64,000 nt of DNA from Canna indica. Taxonomy: Eukaryota > Streptophyta > Magnoliopsida > Zingiberales > Cannaceae. The DNA lies in contig CP136891.1 of NCBI GenBank assembly GCA_034359265.1, forward strand, positions 15,142,501 through 15,206,500. The letters run 5' to 3'. Of this stretch, positions 46,962 through 58,620 are shown piece by piece. The notes under the pieces were generated by a model. That model was not told where the DNA came from, did no database searches, and worked only from the letters and a program-made list of their open reading frames with translations. Position 1 is the stretch's first letter. Each line of letters opens with the position of its first letter. Made by a program: the position numbers and the translations under genes.

Positions 46962-47207
46962 TTTCACTACAACAAAAACATATATGATTTATCGGCGAAA
47001 AAAATGGATGCCAACCAAAGGCGCCGAAACATAAAATAGAGTAAACGAATAACGTACATACATATCAACGCCTGCAGCAGGCATCGATACATATGTGACA
47101 TTTCGGTGTTAGCCTGGCGCTAGCATATATACCGGCGTCATTATGCAGACTCGTGTGGGTACGCGGGCGCGCCAGCCCATGCTCGCGTCCACTGGCGCGG
47201 GTATGCG

Positions 47208-48702
47208 TGGTGGCGAAATGACGACACTAGAGGATGGGTGAATAGTATGTTTACTAAACGATTCGCCTAAATTCAATTTTAATCATTTACTTAACTCGAT
47301 TAGGCAAGATGCAATTAAGCGATGGAATGCGGAAGCAATATATAGCAATTAAGCACACACAATTTAAAACAATGCAAGCACTCCACTTAGGATTTCCAAA
47401 CTAGTTTTACTAGATTAATTTATGTTTCCCTTACACACGAGGACTTTGCACCGGAAAGTCTCACTCTCGACCTAAGGTACTTCCACACCCGGAAATCTCC
47501 GCCTTCTTGTCGAGAGCACTTATCACACCTCAACCCTAAGAGACAACTAAACTAATCATAGTAAACACTCAGTTTACACAAGTGGCTTTACACCTAACAC
47601 CAGGTAACCACTTTACACAACCAAGACCTAATCACAAGGTCTTCTACAAACCTAAAACAAAATATTCAAATAATAATTAAAATACAACGAAAAGAGCTAA
47701 AGATATAAAGCAAAATAAACTACTCTTTTCAACGCCTTCGATGCCTTCAACTCGTCAAGAGGTTGAACTCGTATTAAATCTTGAGTTGAGGAAGAAGATC
47801 GGCGCTTGAAAAAACTGTCGCGAGAAGAACAGGCGCAAGTGATTCACTCTTTTGGAAGGCTTGAAATTTTCCTCTTAATAGCTTAATAAACTCTGTAAAA
47901 ATCAGGAAGAAGAACAAATGAATCATACCTGGGCGTATTTATACCCAGGTGAAGAAACGACGTTCAACGGATAGAAAACTATTAGTTACAGGCTGCCGGT
48001 CAAAGCATCGGTCGACCGGTCATTCGACCGCTTCTGTTTACCTTGTGGTCGGTTGACCAACTGGTCGACCACCAGATGCAGATCGCGCGACCCGCGATCT
48101 TCGGTCGACCCGTCGGTCGACCGACGCGGTATTGCGTCGCGGCTTATTTGCAGGTCGGTCAACCGACTGGTCGACCGCCAGCCTCGGCCCGATTCTTTCA
48201 CCATTCGGTCGACTCGTCGATCGACCGACGCGATCTTGCATCACAAGAATCAGCAGGTCGATCGACCGACGGGTCGACCGCCCAAGCTACTGCCCGTTTT
48301 GGGCTTCCATCGGTCGACCGAAGTAGCTCTGCCGCCTTTTTTACCTTCAATCAGTCGATCGACCGATCGACCAAACCTAGGCTGAATGTTATTTCTTCAG
48401 CCTATTTCTTTCGCGCTTTATTTTCGGGTTCCGGCTTTCAACGAGCATCATCTTGGAGAGCTTTTGACTTGATCTTTGGACTCGTCCAAGCGACTTTGGT
48501 GCACTCGTCGATCTTCGAGAAACTTTCGCGACGAATCCGAGCGCGACGATTAATGTCCTTCCGATTTCGCGATCGAGGACATCGAACGCTAATGATATGG
48601 AACCTAGAACATATTCTCAATGAAATCATTAGTTCCATGTTTGTTATCATCAAAACTATTAAGATTGAGATTAAGGCTAAGGTTGAAAACCTAAAGCCAA
48701 CA
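47208..48702 (-). repeat. 3' LTR of the copia-type element
   Basis: Matches 53288-54782. Relative to that copy it lacks about 50-60 bp near 47370 (the AGTGGTTCGGCC stretch). It is longer in the GGTCGACC-rich array (47990-48370), which contains many TCGACC/GGTCGA words in palindromic order. The outer end abuts the ATGCG duplication. Confidence 0.88.
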
Positions 48703-48716
48703 ATCTCCCTCTTTTT
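48703..48716 (-). other. Polypurine tract
   Basis: On the minus strand AAAAAGAGGGAGAT directly precedes the 3' LTR start (TGTTGG), the position and composition of a plus-strand primer. Confidence 0.75.
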
Positions 48717-51700
48717 GATGATGACAAACATCCTTAAGAAAATATAACATTAAAGCATAAGAATATCAACTTAGGGATTTCTCCCCTTATCAACATGCAT
48801 ATCTATGAAATAAACTCCCCCTATCTATATGCACGATTTTCCTATATTTTTCTCCCCTTTATACCTATACATTTCTCCCTTTTGACTTATACATTTCTCC
48901 CCTATTTTCTTATATATTTCTCCCCATTTTGACATCAATTAAAAAGGGCAAGAAATGTCTATCTAATTAAAGGGATGAAGAACACATTTTTATCATGAAG
49001 TTGAGACTTCTAAAATTATTTTTCATGAAGCATGAAAATCTCAACTAAGGGATGGAAAACACCTACATAATAAGAAAATTAAATCATGCATGATATGAAA
49101 GATTTGCTATCTACTCATGTTTTCTCATATTTAGGCATCTAGACATTAAACGTGAGATAATGTAAGACTATGAATTAAGTTGAGGCTTAAGATAAGATTT
49201 TTAAGTTTCTTTGTTGACTTAGGTCAAAAAAAATAATCAAACTTTAAGATCTAATCAAAATCATATCTTTAACAAATATTTTTGAAACCAAATTTTTGGA
49301 TGAATTTTTTTTTTAAATTTCAATTATAGAATTCTCATTTTGATATCAATTGTGGAATAAAAATTTTGATACCAATTATTGAATAGTCATTTAAGATGCA
49401 CGTATCAAATTTTAGCTTAAAATGAATTTAAAAATCGAAGTCCATTTTTCATCCTATATTGATTCCAATGAAACAAATGGATTTTTTTATCTATCATCCA
49501 AGATATCAAAATCATTTCTAGGAATGATTTTACTCATGAAATTATGTGAATGATATTTGAATTAGAATCCAAATGGTATTCATGAGTTTTTGAAGAAAAA
49601 ATCAAAGTATCGGAAAGATTGATATTTCAAAGAAGATGATACTTTGAGTTTTGAAATTCAACTTCAAAATTTCATTTTAAATTAGATTCTTGATGAAATG
49701 ATTTGAAATTTTTACACAGCATACTTTGATTTTTTAGTGAATATGTAGTCTCAAGAATCATCTAAAAAAGGTTTTTCTATATTTTTTAGAAATAACTGAA
49801 ATTTATACAAATTGAAGTTTGAAATTATATTTTTAAAATTTCCAGTTATTCTTAAAACTTCTTCAATTTTCATTCAAACTTTCATGACGCCACATGATGG
49901 TCATGTAAAGAGTATATGTCAAGTTTGAAATAAAAATTAAGTCCTTAAGTCAAGATATCAACCTAGCATGGTTTCATTCAAAACTCAACTAGTTTTAATG
50001 AAACTTGCTAAGTTTCAATCTTAATGTTTACTCATGGTTTTTCAAATTTAACCCTATGGATACCTAACATGAGTAAATCTAAACATGTTTCTCAAATATC
50101 GATCATGAATGAGACCTTTAAGTCAACTTATTGACTTGGGTCAACAAGGTTCAAAAGAGATTTTCATGAATTAACTTCAATTGTCATTTTATCCATATCC
50201 ATAGGAATTTTCATTCTAAGTGCATGGAAACATGTCATACCTATTCCTAAACATGTTTATGAAGATTTGGACTTAAAATGAAATGACCAAGTCAATTGAT
50301 ACCAATTGTGGTTTGTTGCCTTAGACCAAGCTTTTCAAGCTTATGTCCCCTAAAGTGATATAAATATCATATTGTTCATCTAGACAAGAATTTTTAATTT
50401 TAACTTTCTAGACTTATGTGATATGTGTATCTAAATATGTTCATCAAATTTTAACTTAAAATGAGGTCTCTAACAAGAATTTTAATCTAGAGCAAGTTTC
50501 ATTTAATCAATATTATCATGAAATTTGCCTAAGTTATCAAATTATTTTCTACTCATGAAAGATCAAATATTCATCATGCATAATCAATCATGAGCATAGA
50601 GACATCATTAAACATGAAAATTCAATTATTATTTGTTTTAAAGATTTTTGCAAAATAAAATCATACCTTATTTTTAGAAATTTGCTCAACTTTTTTATTT
50701 TCTTTTTCATTTTCTTCTAGATAGCATAGCTTTCAATGTTTACCTTTTTCTTAACTTGCAAGTGAACATCATTAGTAGCATGATGAAATAATATGCCAAC
50801 TTAGCAAGATAACATACTAAATAGCAAAGGTTTCAATGCAATGTTTCATTTAAGACATTAACCTATGCTAGATAGATAGGATTCATTTTTGAGAAAGTTT
50901 TCATGATATCTAAATGAATCTAAGAGATCTTAATATGTGAAACATTTAAAGAATAAGATCTCTACCTATATTAAACTAGTTTGGACTTAAAAGGAATGTC
51001 TCTAATGACAAGTTCTAACTTAGAGCAAGTTTCATTTAATGAAGTTTGCCTAAGTGTCATAATTCTACCTACTCATGAGAAATCAAGGATTTTAACATGC
51101 AATTACTATCATGAGTATAGAGACATAGTTTAAGCTTAAACATTTGGGTATAACATTAAGATTTTGACTTTATTTAAGTTATACCTTAATCATGATGATT
51201 TAGCCAAACTAATATTTTTCTTCCTAGTCATTAGCCTTCCTAAAATCCTTATAACTTGCAAGTGAGCTACTCTAATGATTTAGTGAAAACATAGCTACTT
51301 AGCAAGCTATCCAAACCAAAAAGCAAAGATAGGCATCAAGTTTCATTATCAAAGATTACTTCGCTAAATGGTTTCAAATTTGTTTCAAATAAAATCAAGT
51401 GATACCAAAACGAATTTAAGAGATCACAAAGATAATAAATGAAAAATATGATCTCCAACCCTTCATATGGGTTGAAAACTGAAAGGCCACAATGTGCCTA
51501 CGATTTAGAATCGCAAGGTCGCTTGAGCCCATTACAGGCTACCGGGGTCTCTATAGAGACCGGAAAATCAAAAATCAAAAATATTTTTCAAAAGACTCTT
51601 TTAGCAAGAGCAGGGAAAACAACTCAAATTAAACATATATCAAACTCCAACTATAATGCAAACAAGAGGGTATAGGAGATGATACCAAAGACTTTTTGAT

Positions 51701-51795
51701 GCCAACCTTACTAAGGCATCAAGATGACTTGAAGTTGCAACCAAGGGAAGATTCATCATTCAATTTCATGGTCAACTTCAACTCTTCACTTCTCT
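48717..51795 (-). other. Internal non-coding stretch of the retrotransposon
   Basis: About 3.1 kb, very AT-rich and packed with stops in all frames; I find no pol motif in it. Phrases such as AGCAAGTTTCATTTAATGAA and TACTCATGAGAAATCAA recur at several places (50040-51110), giving a loosely repetitive texture. A 16-bp perfect palindrome, GGTCTCTATAGAGACC, lies at 51546-51561. Confidence 0.6.
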
Positions 51796-53307
51796 CTACC
51801 CTTGTGTGGTGGCTCCCCCTACAAGAGAAGAAACCTTTGGTACCCAAATGCCTTTGGGTCCTAGGGGGTTAGTGGGCTTAGGTACCCAAAGTATTTTCAC
51901 AATACTTGGGTTCATTTTAAAGGCACAATTATAGATGACATGCCCATAAACACCACAACAAAAGCAATGTTCATTAAATTTCTTTTTGTTTTTATTATGG
52001 ACATGAGATTTATTTGTAGAATGCTTGTCATTTGAACTAAGATGAGCATGATCATTCTTAGATGAAATATTTTTATTTTGAACATGAGGTTTAAAGGTTG
52101 AATGTCTAATATGAGATTTAACATTAGCATGAATATTCTTTTTACTAAAATTCTTAAATGATGAAGTATTTTTCATTTCATTCACTTTCTTGTTTAGATT
52201 TAGAACTTCATTTTCAAATCAATCATTGAGTTGTGTAAAGCATGCATTTGTGATTTCAATATATAATTTTCCTTTTTGATTTTTGATTTTTTATTTTTCA
52301 AAGACTCATTCTCAATTTTGAAATCATTCTTCAATTTTTCATTTTCATTTTTCAAATCCTTAGTGTCAATACTTAAAGTATCATGGCATGGATTGTTGAC
52401 ACTAATTCTTAGCTTCTCATTTTTTAATTTTGCATCGTGTAATTGAGAGCTAAGATTTGAGTTTTCTTTCTTCAAATTTTTATTTTCTTTATCTTTCTTA
52501 ACAAACAAGGCATACATGATTTTATACTCATTCATCAATTCATCAAAATCATGAGAGCTAGATAAGTTAATACTATTATTATTATTAACATGACTAGAAG
52601 AGGTGGAGTGTACCTCATTGTCATCATTCGCATTCTTTTGATATGGCTTCATAGTCATGAAGGGAGGATGCTTCACTTGAGTAGGATGGTGTGGAAGCAT
52701 TTGACCTCCTCTTTGCCTTGATCTTCATGGTAGGACAATTCTTCCTAACATGCCCTTTCTCTTTGCATGCATGACACACTACCTTCTTTTTTCGACTCTT
52801 TGTACTTCTATGGCTAGAAACACTAAAAGCTTCAAGAACTTCATTAGATATAGGAGTATGATAATTGTCACAAACTCCTTCATTTAGAGTAATAAGTTCT
52901 TCACTTTTAGCATAATCATAAAGCATATTCAAAGTACCCCAAATATCATATGCCGAAGTACAATACATGATTTTTTCAAATATATTATTTTCCAAAGAAC
53001 AATATAAGCAATTTTTAGCTTTGGCATTTAACTCAAACATGCTAATTTATTCTTGGGTCCATGCATCCATATTTTTCTTAGGTTCAATATATTAGATTTT
53101 TATCATGTTGTAGACACCTAAACCTTGAGTCTTTAGAAAGGTGTACATCCTAGATTTCCATAGACCAAAGTTTAATTCATCGAACCTAAGAGGTCTAGAC
53201 GCTACCGACTCTAGAGCCATTTCTAGATCGAGACGAATTGTAGAAGGGATGGTGAAATCACAATCTGCGACCCGCTCTAATACCAAATATTGGCGAAATG
53301 GTGACAC
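51796..53307 (-). pseudogene. copia-type gag, decayed
   Basis: Read on the minus strand, 53307-53092 holds the gag N-terminus (RFDELNFGLWKSRMYTFLKT). Two in-frame TAA codons lie between 53094 and 53041. The UBN2-like segment (FELNAKAKNCLYCSLENNIFEK, DIWGTLNMLY) follows in the same frame, with a first zinc knuckle CHACKEKGHVRKNC near 52755. The reading then shifts frame near 52640-52700 into a long coiled coil (52500-52200, ENEKLKNDFKIENESLKNKK). A second zinc knuckle, CFCCGVYGHVIYNC, lies near 51960-51920, followed by GPKGIWVPK, the spot that precedes protease/integrase in complete relatives. Gag packages the RNA into virus-like particles; the stops and frameshift make this copy non-functional as written. 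Confidence 0.8.
53271..53285 (-). other. Primer-binding site (initiator tRNA-Met type)
   Basis: Minus strand TGGTATTAGAGCGGG, a few bases inside the 5' LTR, resembles the TGGTATCAGAGC complement of initiator methionine tRNA used by most plant LTR elements. Confidence 0.75.
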
Positions 53308-54782
53308 TAGAGGGGGGATGAATAGTGTGTTTACTAAACGATTCGCCTAAATTCAATTTTAATAGTTTACTTAACTCGATTAGTCAAGATGCGATTAAGC
53401 GATGGAATGCGGAAGCAAGATATAGCAATTAAGCACACATAATTTAAAACAATGCAAACATGATATTTATAGTGGTTCGGCCCCAATGCTTACTCAACTA
53501 CCTAAGCACCCTACTTAGGATTTTCAAACTAGTTTTACTAGATTAATTTATGTTTCTCTTACACACGACGACTTTGCACCGGAAAGTTTCACTTTCGACC
53601 TAAGGTACTTCCACACCCGGAAGTCTCCACCTTCTTGTCGAGAGCACTTATCCCACCTCAACCCTAAGGGACAATTAAACTAATCCTAGTAAACACTCAG
53701 TTTACACAAATGACTTTACACCTAACACCAGGTAATCACTTTACACAACCAAGACCTAATCACAAGGTCTTCTACAAACCTAAAACAAAATATTCAAATA
53801 ATAATTAAAATACAACGAAAAGAGCTAAAGATATAAAGCAAAATAAACTACTCTTTTCAATGCCTTCGATGCCTTCAACTCGTCAAGATGTTGAACTCGT
53901 ATTAAATCTTGAGTTGAGGAAGAAGACCGGCGCTTGAAAAAACTGTCGCGAGAAGAACAGGCGCAAGTGATTCACTCTTTTGGAAGGCTTGAAATCTTCC
54001 TCTTAATGGCTTAATAAACTCTGTAAAAATCAGGAAGAAGAATCATACCTGGGCGTATTTATACCCAGGTGAAGAAACGACGTTCAACGGATAGAAAACT
54101 ATCACTTACAGGCCGTCGATCGAAGCGTCGATCGAAGCATCGGTTGATCGGTCATTCGACCGCTTCTGTTTACCTTGTGGTCGGTTGACCGACTGGTCGA
54201 CCACCAGACGCAGATCGCGCGATCCGCGATCTTCGGTTGACCCATCGGTTGACCGATATATTGGTCGACCGTCAGCCTCGGCCCGATTCTTTCACCATTT
54301 GGTTGACCCGTCGGTTGACCGACGCGATCTTGCGTCGCAGGAATCAGCAGGTCGGTCGACCGACGGATCGACTGCCCGAGCTACTACCCGTTTTGGGCTT
54401 CCATCGGTCGATCGAAGTAGCTATGCTGCCTTTTTTACCTTCGATCGATCGACCGAACCTAGGCTGAATGTTATTTCTTCAGCCTATTTCTTCCGCGCTT
54501 CATTTTCGGGTTCTGGCTTTCAACGAGCATCATCTTGGAGAGCTTTTGACTTGATCTTTGGACTCGTCCAAGTGACTTTGGTGCACTTGTCGATCTTCGG
54601 GAAACTTCCACGATGAACCTGAGCGCGACGATCAATGTCCTTCCGATTTCGCGATCGAGGACATCAAACGCTAATGTATGGAACCTAGAACATATTCTCA
54701 ATGAAATCTTAGTTCCATGTTTGTTATCATCAAAATCATTAAGATCGAGATTAAGACAAATGTTGAAAACCTAAAGCCAACA
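53288..54782 (-). repeat. 5' LTR of the copia-type element
   Basis: Pairs with 47208-48702. In its palindrome-rich part (54115-54450) several GGTCGACC words of the other copy read GGTTGACC or GATCGACC, that is, C/T changes at CpG. Confidence 0.88.
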
Positions 54783-55541
54783 ATGCGGACGTGCCAGCCT
54801 GCGTCTGCCCATGCGGGTAAGCGCGCGCCAGCTAGGCGCACTCGTTGTTTTTTTCTCTCCTTTATTAAAAATAAAAAAATAGTTTTATTAATTTATTTCT
54901 TCTATATATATCTTCATCCTTCTCCATTTTTTTCTCTCATTCTCTTCTTTCGTTTATCTTCTCTTCCTTTATTACTTCTTCTTTACTTTTTTTTTCTTCT
55001 TCCCTTATTTATTTTTTTCTTCACTAATTTTTTTCTTCTCCTTTTTTTTTTTCAGGTTATCGAAGTTGTTCAAGTTATCAAATTTTTTAAAAAGGTTAGT
55101 GTATAATTCTTTTTGTGATTTTTGTTTAATTAACTTTTTTCATGTATAATTTTTTTCAAGTCATCAATTCTTCTATGTATAATTTAATTTTAAAAAATAT
55201 TATTGATTTAATAATCTAGCGGAATTCGAACCGCGCGCGTGCGGTGGAATTCGAACTGCGTGCAGCAGAAATCGTTTTTTTAATAAAAACATACAACACA
55301 TCTGACATGCGTTGGTATGTAAATTTAAATTTATTTGAGACATTTCGACGCTTGTCAGATGCGCCGATATGTCAGACATATTGGCGCCTCGTCAGGCATC
55401 GAAATGTCTGATTCAGTTGTCGTAAATAACCATTATGTTTCGTCACTTGTGCAGGCATCCGTATGAATATTCCGGTTGACATAAGCGTTGAAATGTAATA
55501 CTATAGTGGCACTAAAATTTCAGGGGTTTATTGTAGTGTTT

Positions 55542-56163
55542 TTTTTCTTTTCCTAAACCAAATAAAGTGTAAGATAAAAATCAGAAAAATAATCTCTTAA
55601 AGAAAACTGCTAGCAAGAAAAGCATACATGTGTCAAAAGAGAAATAGATGCATGGAAGTGACAAGAAGAGAAGTTTTTATTTCATCCGTATCTCTAAAAA
55701 GTAGGAAGCAGTAGTCTACATATAGATCACAAAGGTGTTGCTAACTAGTAGAAGAGGAATCAGTATGCATCACTTGTTATGTCATGAGGATCCTCCTCTA
55801 ACTCCTATTATGAATGAGAGAATATGTTCGTCATTCAACTTGTCATCTCCTGGTTTGTGATGCTCTCACTAGTGTCCATCACTTGATTATGTTTGGTTGG
55901 GGTTTAACTGGAGATGCACCATCAAAAGTTGAACAGCTTTTTCTTTTCCAGAGTGGAAGGCAGGGACGGTGGCTGTGTCCGGAATAGGAATTGATTGGAA
56001 TGTAGTAAAAGAAAGTGTGATTAAAATGCTAGTCAGAGTCTCTTTGCAATATATACTGCCATATCACTCAAATTAAATTCTCATGCCAGGTGGCTCTCTA
56101 AGTTTTTTTTTTTAAAAAAGAAAAACTTAGAGGATGGGCACTCCGTGCTCAATTGGAAGGATA
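55542..56163. other. Spacer between two CACTA elements
   Basis: About 620 bp of mixed sequence with no gene, RNA or repeat that I recognise. Confidence 0.4.
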
Positions 56164-56850
56164 CACTACAATAAATCCTCCTAATATTGGCGAAAATATT
56201 CCGACGCCGATCATGGCGTCGGAATGTAAAGTTAGGAAAAAAAATGAAAAGAAAAACAATTTCGGCGCCTCTAGCGAGGCGCCGAAAATTACTGGCGCCA
56301 TCGTACAAGTGCCAGTAATTTCAGTTGCCATTGTACAGGCGCTGATAAAATCAAGCGCCAACGTACCGGTGCCTAAGGCGCCGATATGCATGCCCGCACG
56401 GGTTTGCGAGTGCGCAGCCCCGCGCATCAGCACCCGCATATGCACCATGCAGGTTCGTGGGCACGCCAGGCTCGCGCGCTTGCACCTGCCTCGCCCACGC
56501 AAGTTCGCGGATGCACCCGCTGGGCGGGACGGATTTGCACAGGCGTGCACAGGGGTAGGCGGGAAATCTCCGGCCTCCTCAATTTTTTTTCAAAAAAAAA
56601 TATTTTATTAAAAAACTTTTATATATAACTATATCATTTTCTCTTCTTTCTTCTTCTCCTCTCTTTTTTTTCTTCTTGTGTTCTTTCTTCTTCTCCTTCT
56701 CATTTTTTTTTCTTCTCTTATTATTCTCCCATTATTTATTGCGCTGATTTTTTGTTATTAAAATTTCAGGTTATTAAAGTTACATAAGATATCAAGAATT
56801 CAAGATCGTAGAAGTTAATTTTTTTAAAGGTTAAAATGTAATTTATTATC
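56164..56850 (+). mobile_element. CACTA element D, right end missing
   Basis: It starts CACTACAATAAATCCTCC at 56164, the same terminus type as element C. It carries GGCGCC/GGCGTCGG palindromic words in the subterminal region (56190-56400), a GC-rich block with GCACGCCAGGCTCGCG, a pyrimidine-rich TTCTTCTCCT tract and TTTCAGGTTATTAAAGTT near 56765. The last two also occur in element C (TTTCAGGTTATCGAAG near 55050), so C and D are one family. No right terminus was found, so D is truncated or its end was lost. The precise right limit is uncertain. Confidence 0.6.
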
Positions 56851-56951
56851 TTGGCTCAAGTGGTTTCATTTTTTTTTTTTTTTTCCAATAAGGATTCGGT
56901 ATTTGTTGGAATTTTTCTCCACTTTTGGTTTGATTGTTTAATCAAATCAAG

Positions 56952-57739
56952 TAGTGGCGGAGCCAGAAATCAATATGAGGAGGGTCAAAGTTCACACAGA
57001 ACAAAAAAGAAAACACAACAACCAAATATTGCAAACGAGAGCTTATGGTCACATTTGAGGTCGAGACGTTTAGAGTTATACACTTGAGTGTGAGCGCAAT
57101 AAGGGTTACTGCACATGAGGTCACGACGTTGAGCACAAAAGGAGATGATATGCGCGATATTGGAGCGCTTGGAGTTAGCACGATTGCAACGAGCGAATTG
57201 GCGGGGGGGGGGGGGGGGGGGGTTGGGTATGTGTTTTCATGATTGTGAGAATGACAAAACATGATATCGTGGGTGAGATACGACAATTCAAACAACATTA
57301 TTGGAAAAAGGAGAAAAGAAATAGGAAATAATGATATAATCAAGGATTGAGTTCTGTAGTTTAGAAAATTGTATAATTATTTCATGTTCAAACTATTGAG
57401 TAAAAAAAAGTAATTTTGATTAATATTTGACTCATTTTAATTTTTTAAAAGTTCAAGAGAATCCTAAGTTAAAGTAATCACGTTCTATATCATAATAATA
57501 ATATTTGTTCTTGTAATTAGCACTTATCAAATATCATGTGATTTATTTTAATTAAGAATAAATATTTACTGGTTCTCATGGTATTGAAATAAATTAAGGA
57601 AGAGAGATGGGAGAGGAGAAATATATTAATTTGGGGAAGGAGGAGAGCAAAATTATCCTTTTTCCTTAGATATTAATGGAAACATCTCAAATGTGAAGGG
57701 GGCAATTACCCCCTTCTTCGTAAGGTAGCTCCGCCCCTG
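56952..57739. mobile_element. hAT element, non-autonomous (788 bp), perfect 8-bp duplication
   Basis: The left end TAGTGGCGGAGCCAGAAAT pairs with the right end, the complement of CAGGGGCGGAGCTACC. Perfect flanking octamers AAATCAAG lie at 56944-56951 and 57740-57747. It contains a run of 20 G (57203-57222) and no recognisable transposase. Confidence 0.88.
57203..57222. repeat. Poly-G run (20 G)
   Basis: Twenty consecutive G in the hAT element; likely unstable and prone to sequencing error in length. Confidence 0.95.
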
Positions 57740-57794
57740 AAATCAAGTGAACCAACCTATTTAATCGAGCTGGTTCATTGACCTATTTAATCAA

Positions 57795-58620
57795 GTGAGT
57801 AGAACCGTTATTTCGTTGACGTGGCGATCCAGAAATCATTTAAAAAATCTCTATCATGTCAATTGATACATGTCACATTATTTTTTAATATATTTTTTTA
57901 ATTGGGCCCCACCCCTCCCTCTCTTTCTCTTAAACGAGTGCAATGAAATCCACATACGCCATGGCAGTGGGCTGCCACCATTGGTGTTCGACGGGGCCGT
58001 TCTCAGCTAGCAAGCAGGCATCCTGGAGCAGTTCGTGTGGTCGGAGCACGAGAAGCCGACACTCGAGGCGAACGAGGAGCTTGTCGTTCCTCGATCTGGT
58101 CGGGTGGCTGCTATCCGGCAACGTCACCGCGGCGGTGACGACCGTTGCCGGTCCGTCACCAAGGCGTGCGAGCGGCACGAGTTTGAGGTAGTGAATCACA
58201 ACATCGATGAGGAGTTGCTCGCGGAGGCCCACAACTGTTTGTCCGTAGGGGTGCGATGCGTTGATATTGATCGCGCCAAGCTTCGACGGCGGCAGGGGAA
58301 GGTGGCGGTGGAGAGGGACGTGGAGGAGAACAAGAGCCTGGCGACGGAGGCATTTGAGACCAACGAAATGGCGAAGGTGGAGAGCAAGTGCCTCGGCGCG
58401 GTGACCTGCGCTGACATCCTCGCCATCACTGCGAGAGACTTCGTTCACCTGGTAAGTGATAAACTGGTAATTAACAAAAAGGCCAAGTTCTTCGCGGCTA
58501 GGGGTGGGTCCAATTAAAAAAATATATTAAAAAATAACATGACGTGTATCAGTTGACATGATAGAGATTTTTTAAATGGTTTATGGATCGCCACGTTAGC
58601 GAAATAACGATTCTACTCAC
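57795..58620. mobile_element. Mutator-like element with captured host sequence (Pack-MULE-like, 826 bp)
   Basis: Bases 57795-57911 and the reverse complement of about 58505-58620 match over roughly 117 bases. Both begin GTGAGTAGAA, run through CGTTATTTCG, CGTGGCGATCC and TTTAAAAAATCTCTATCATG, and end at AATTGGGCCC/AATTGGACCC. Long inverted repeats around a GC-rich, gene-like core (57940-58500) are the hallmark of Pack-MULEs. I could not see a 9-bp duplication, so superfamily assignment is inference. The core includes a peroxidase-like exon end. Confidence 0.7.
58299..58451 (+). pseudogene. Captured fragment of a class III peroxidase gene
   Basis: The plus-strand reading KVAVERDVEENKSLATEAF, then VESKCLGAVTCADILA and ITARDFVHL matches the segment around the proximal-helix motif (CADILA.AARD) of plant class III peroxidases. 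From memory the closest type is the peroxidase 19 group (ESKCPGVVTCADILAIAARDFVHL). The fragment stops at a normal splice donor (CTG/GTAAGTG at 58449-58458), so genomic, intron-containing DNA was captured. The upstream frame from 58035 is open but I do not recognise it; it may come from another source. Catalytic histidines and most of the enzyme are absent. Confidence 0.75.

Larger units (their letters stand above)
47208..54782 (-). mobile_element. Ty1/copia-type LTR retrotransposon, gag only (7.6 kb)
   Basis: Two collinear LTRs of about 1.49 kb (47208-48702 and 53288-54782) begin TG and end CA on the plus strand (TGGTGGCGAAATG...CCAACA; the right copy begins TATTGGCG). A perfect 5-bp duplication, ATGCG, flanks the whole (47203-47207, 54783-54787). 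On the minus strand the order is 5' LTR, primer-binding site (53271-53285), gag (53307 to 51796), about 3.1 kb with no recognisable coding, polypurine tract (48716-48703), 3' LTR. Gag resembles the SIRE/Maximus-like copia group. No protease, integrase or reverse transcriptase is visible. The LTRs differ by indels, so insertion is not very recent. Confidence 0.88.
46965..55538. mobile_element. Non-autonomous CACTA element C, interrupted by an LTR retrotransposon
   Basis: The left terminus CACTACAACAAAA starts at 46965 and the right terminus, the complement of CACTACAATAAA, ends at 55538. Both are flanked by TTT (46962-46964 and 55539-55541), a 3-bp duplication. Without the retrotransposon (47208-54782 plus one duplication) the element is only about 1.0 kb. 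It contains subterminal words such as GGCGCCGAAA and GGCATCGA, and no transposase, so it must be moved in trans. A truncated relative starts at 56164. Confidence 0.8.

Noticed and set aside
48043..48747. Open frame of 234 codons on the plus strand in the left LTR
   Set aside because: It is antisense to the retrotransposon and consists mainly of VDRSTDRPT-type strings produced by the GGTCGACC array; not a protein-coding gene.
54717..55106. 129-codon plus-strand frame crossing the LTR/CACTA border
   Set aside because: The phenylalanine/leucine-rich tail comes from a pyrimidine tract (54840-55050); it spans an insertion junction and is not a gene.
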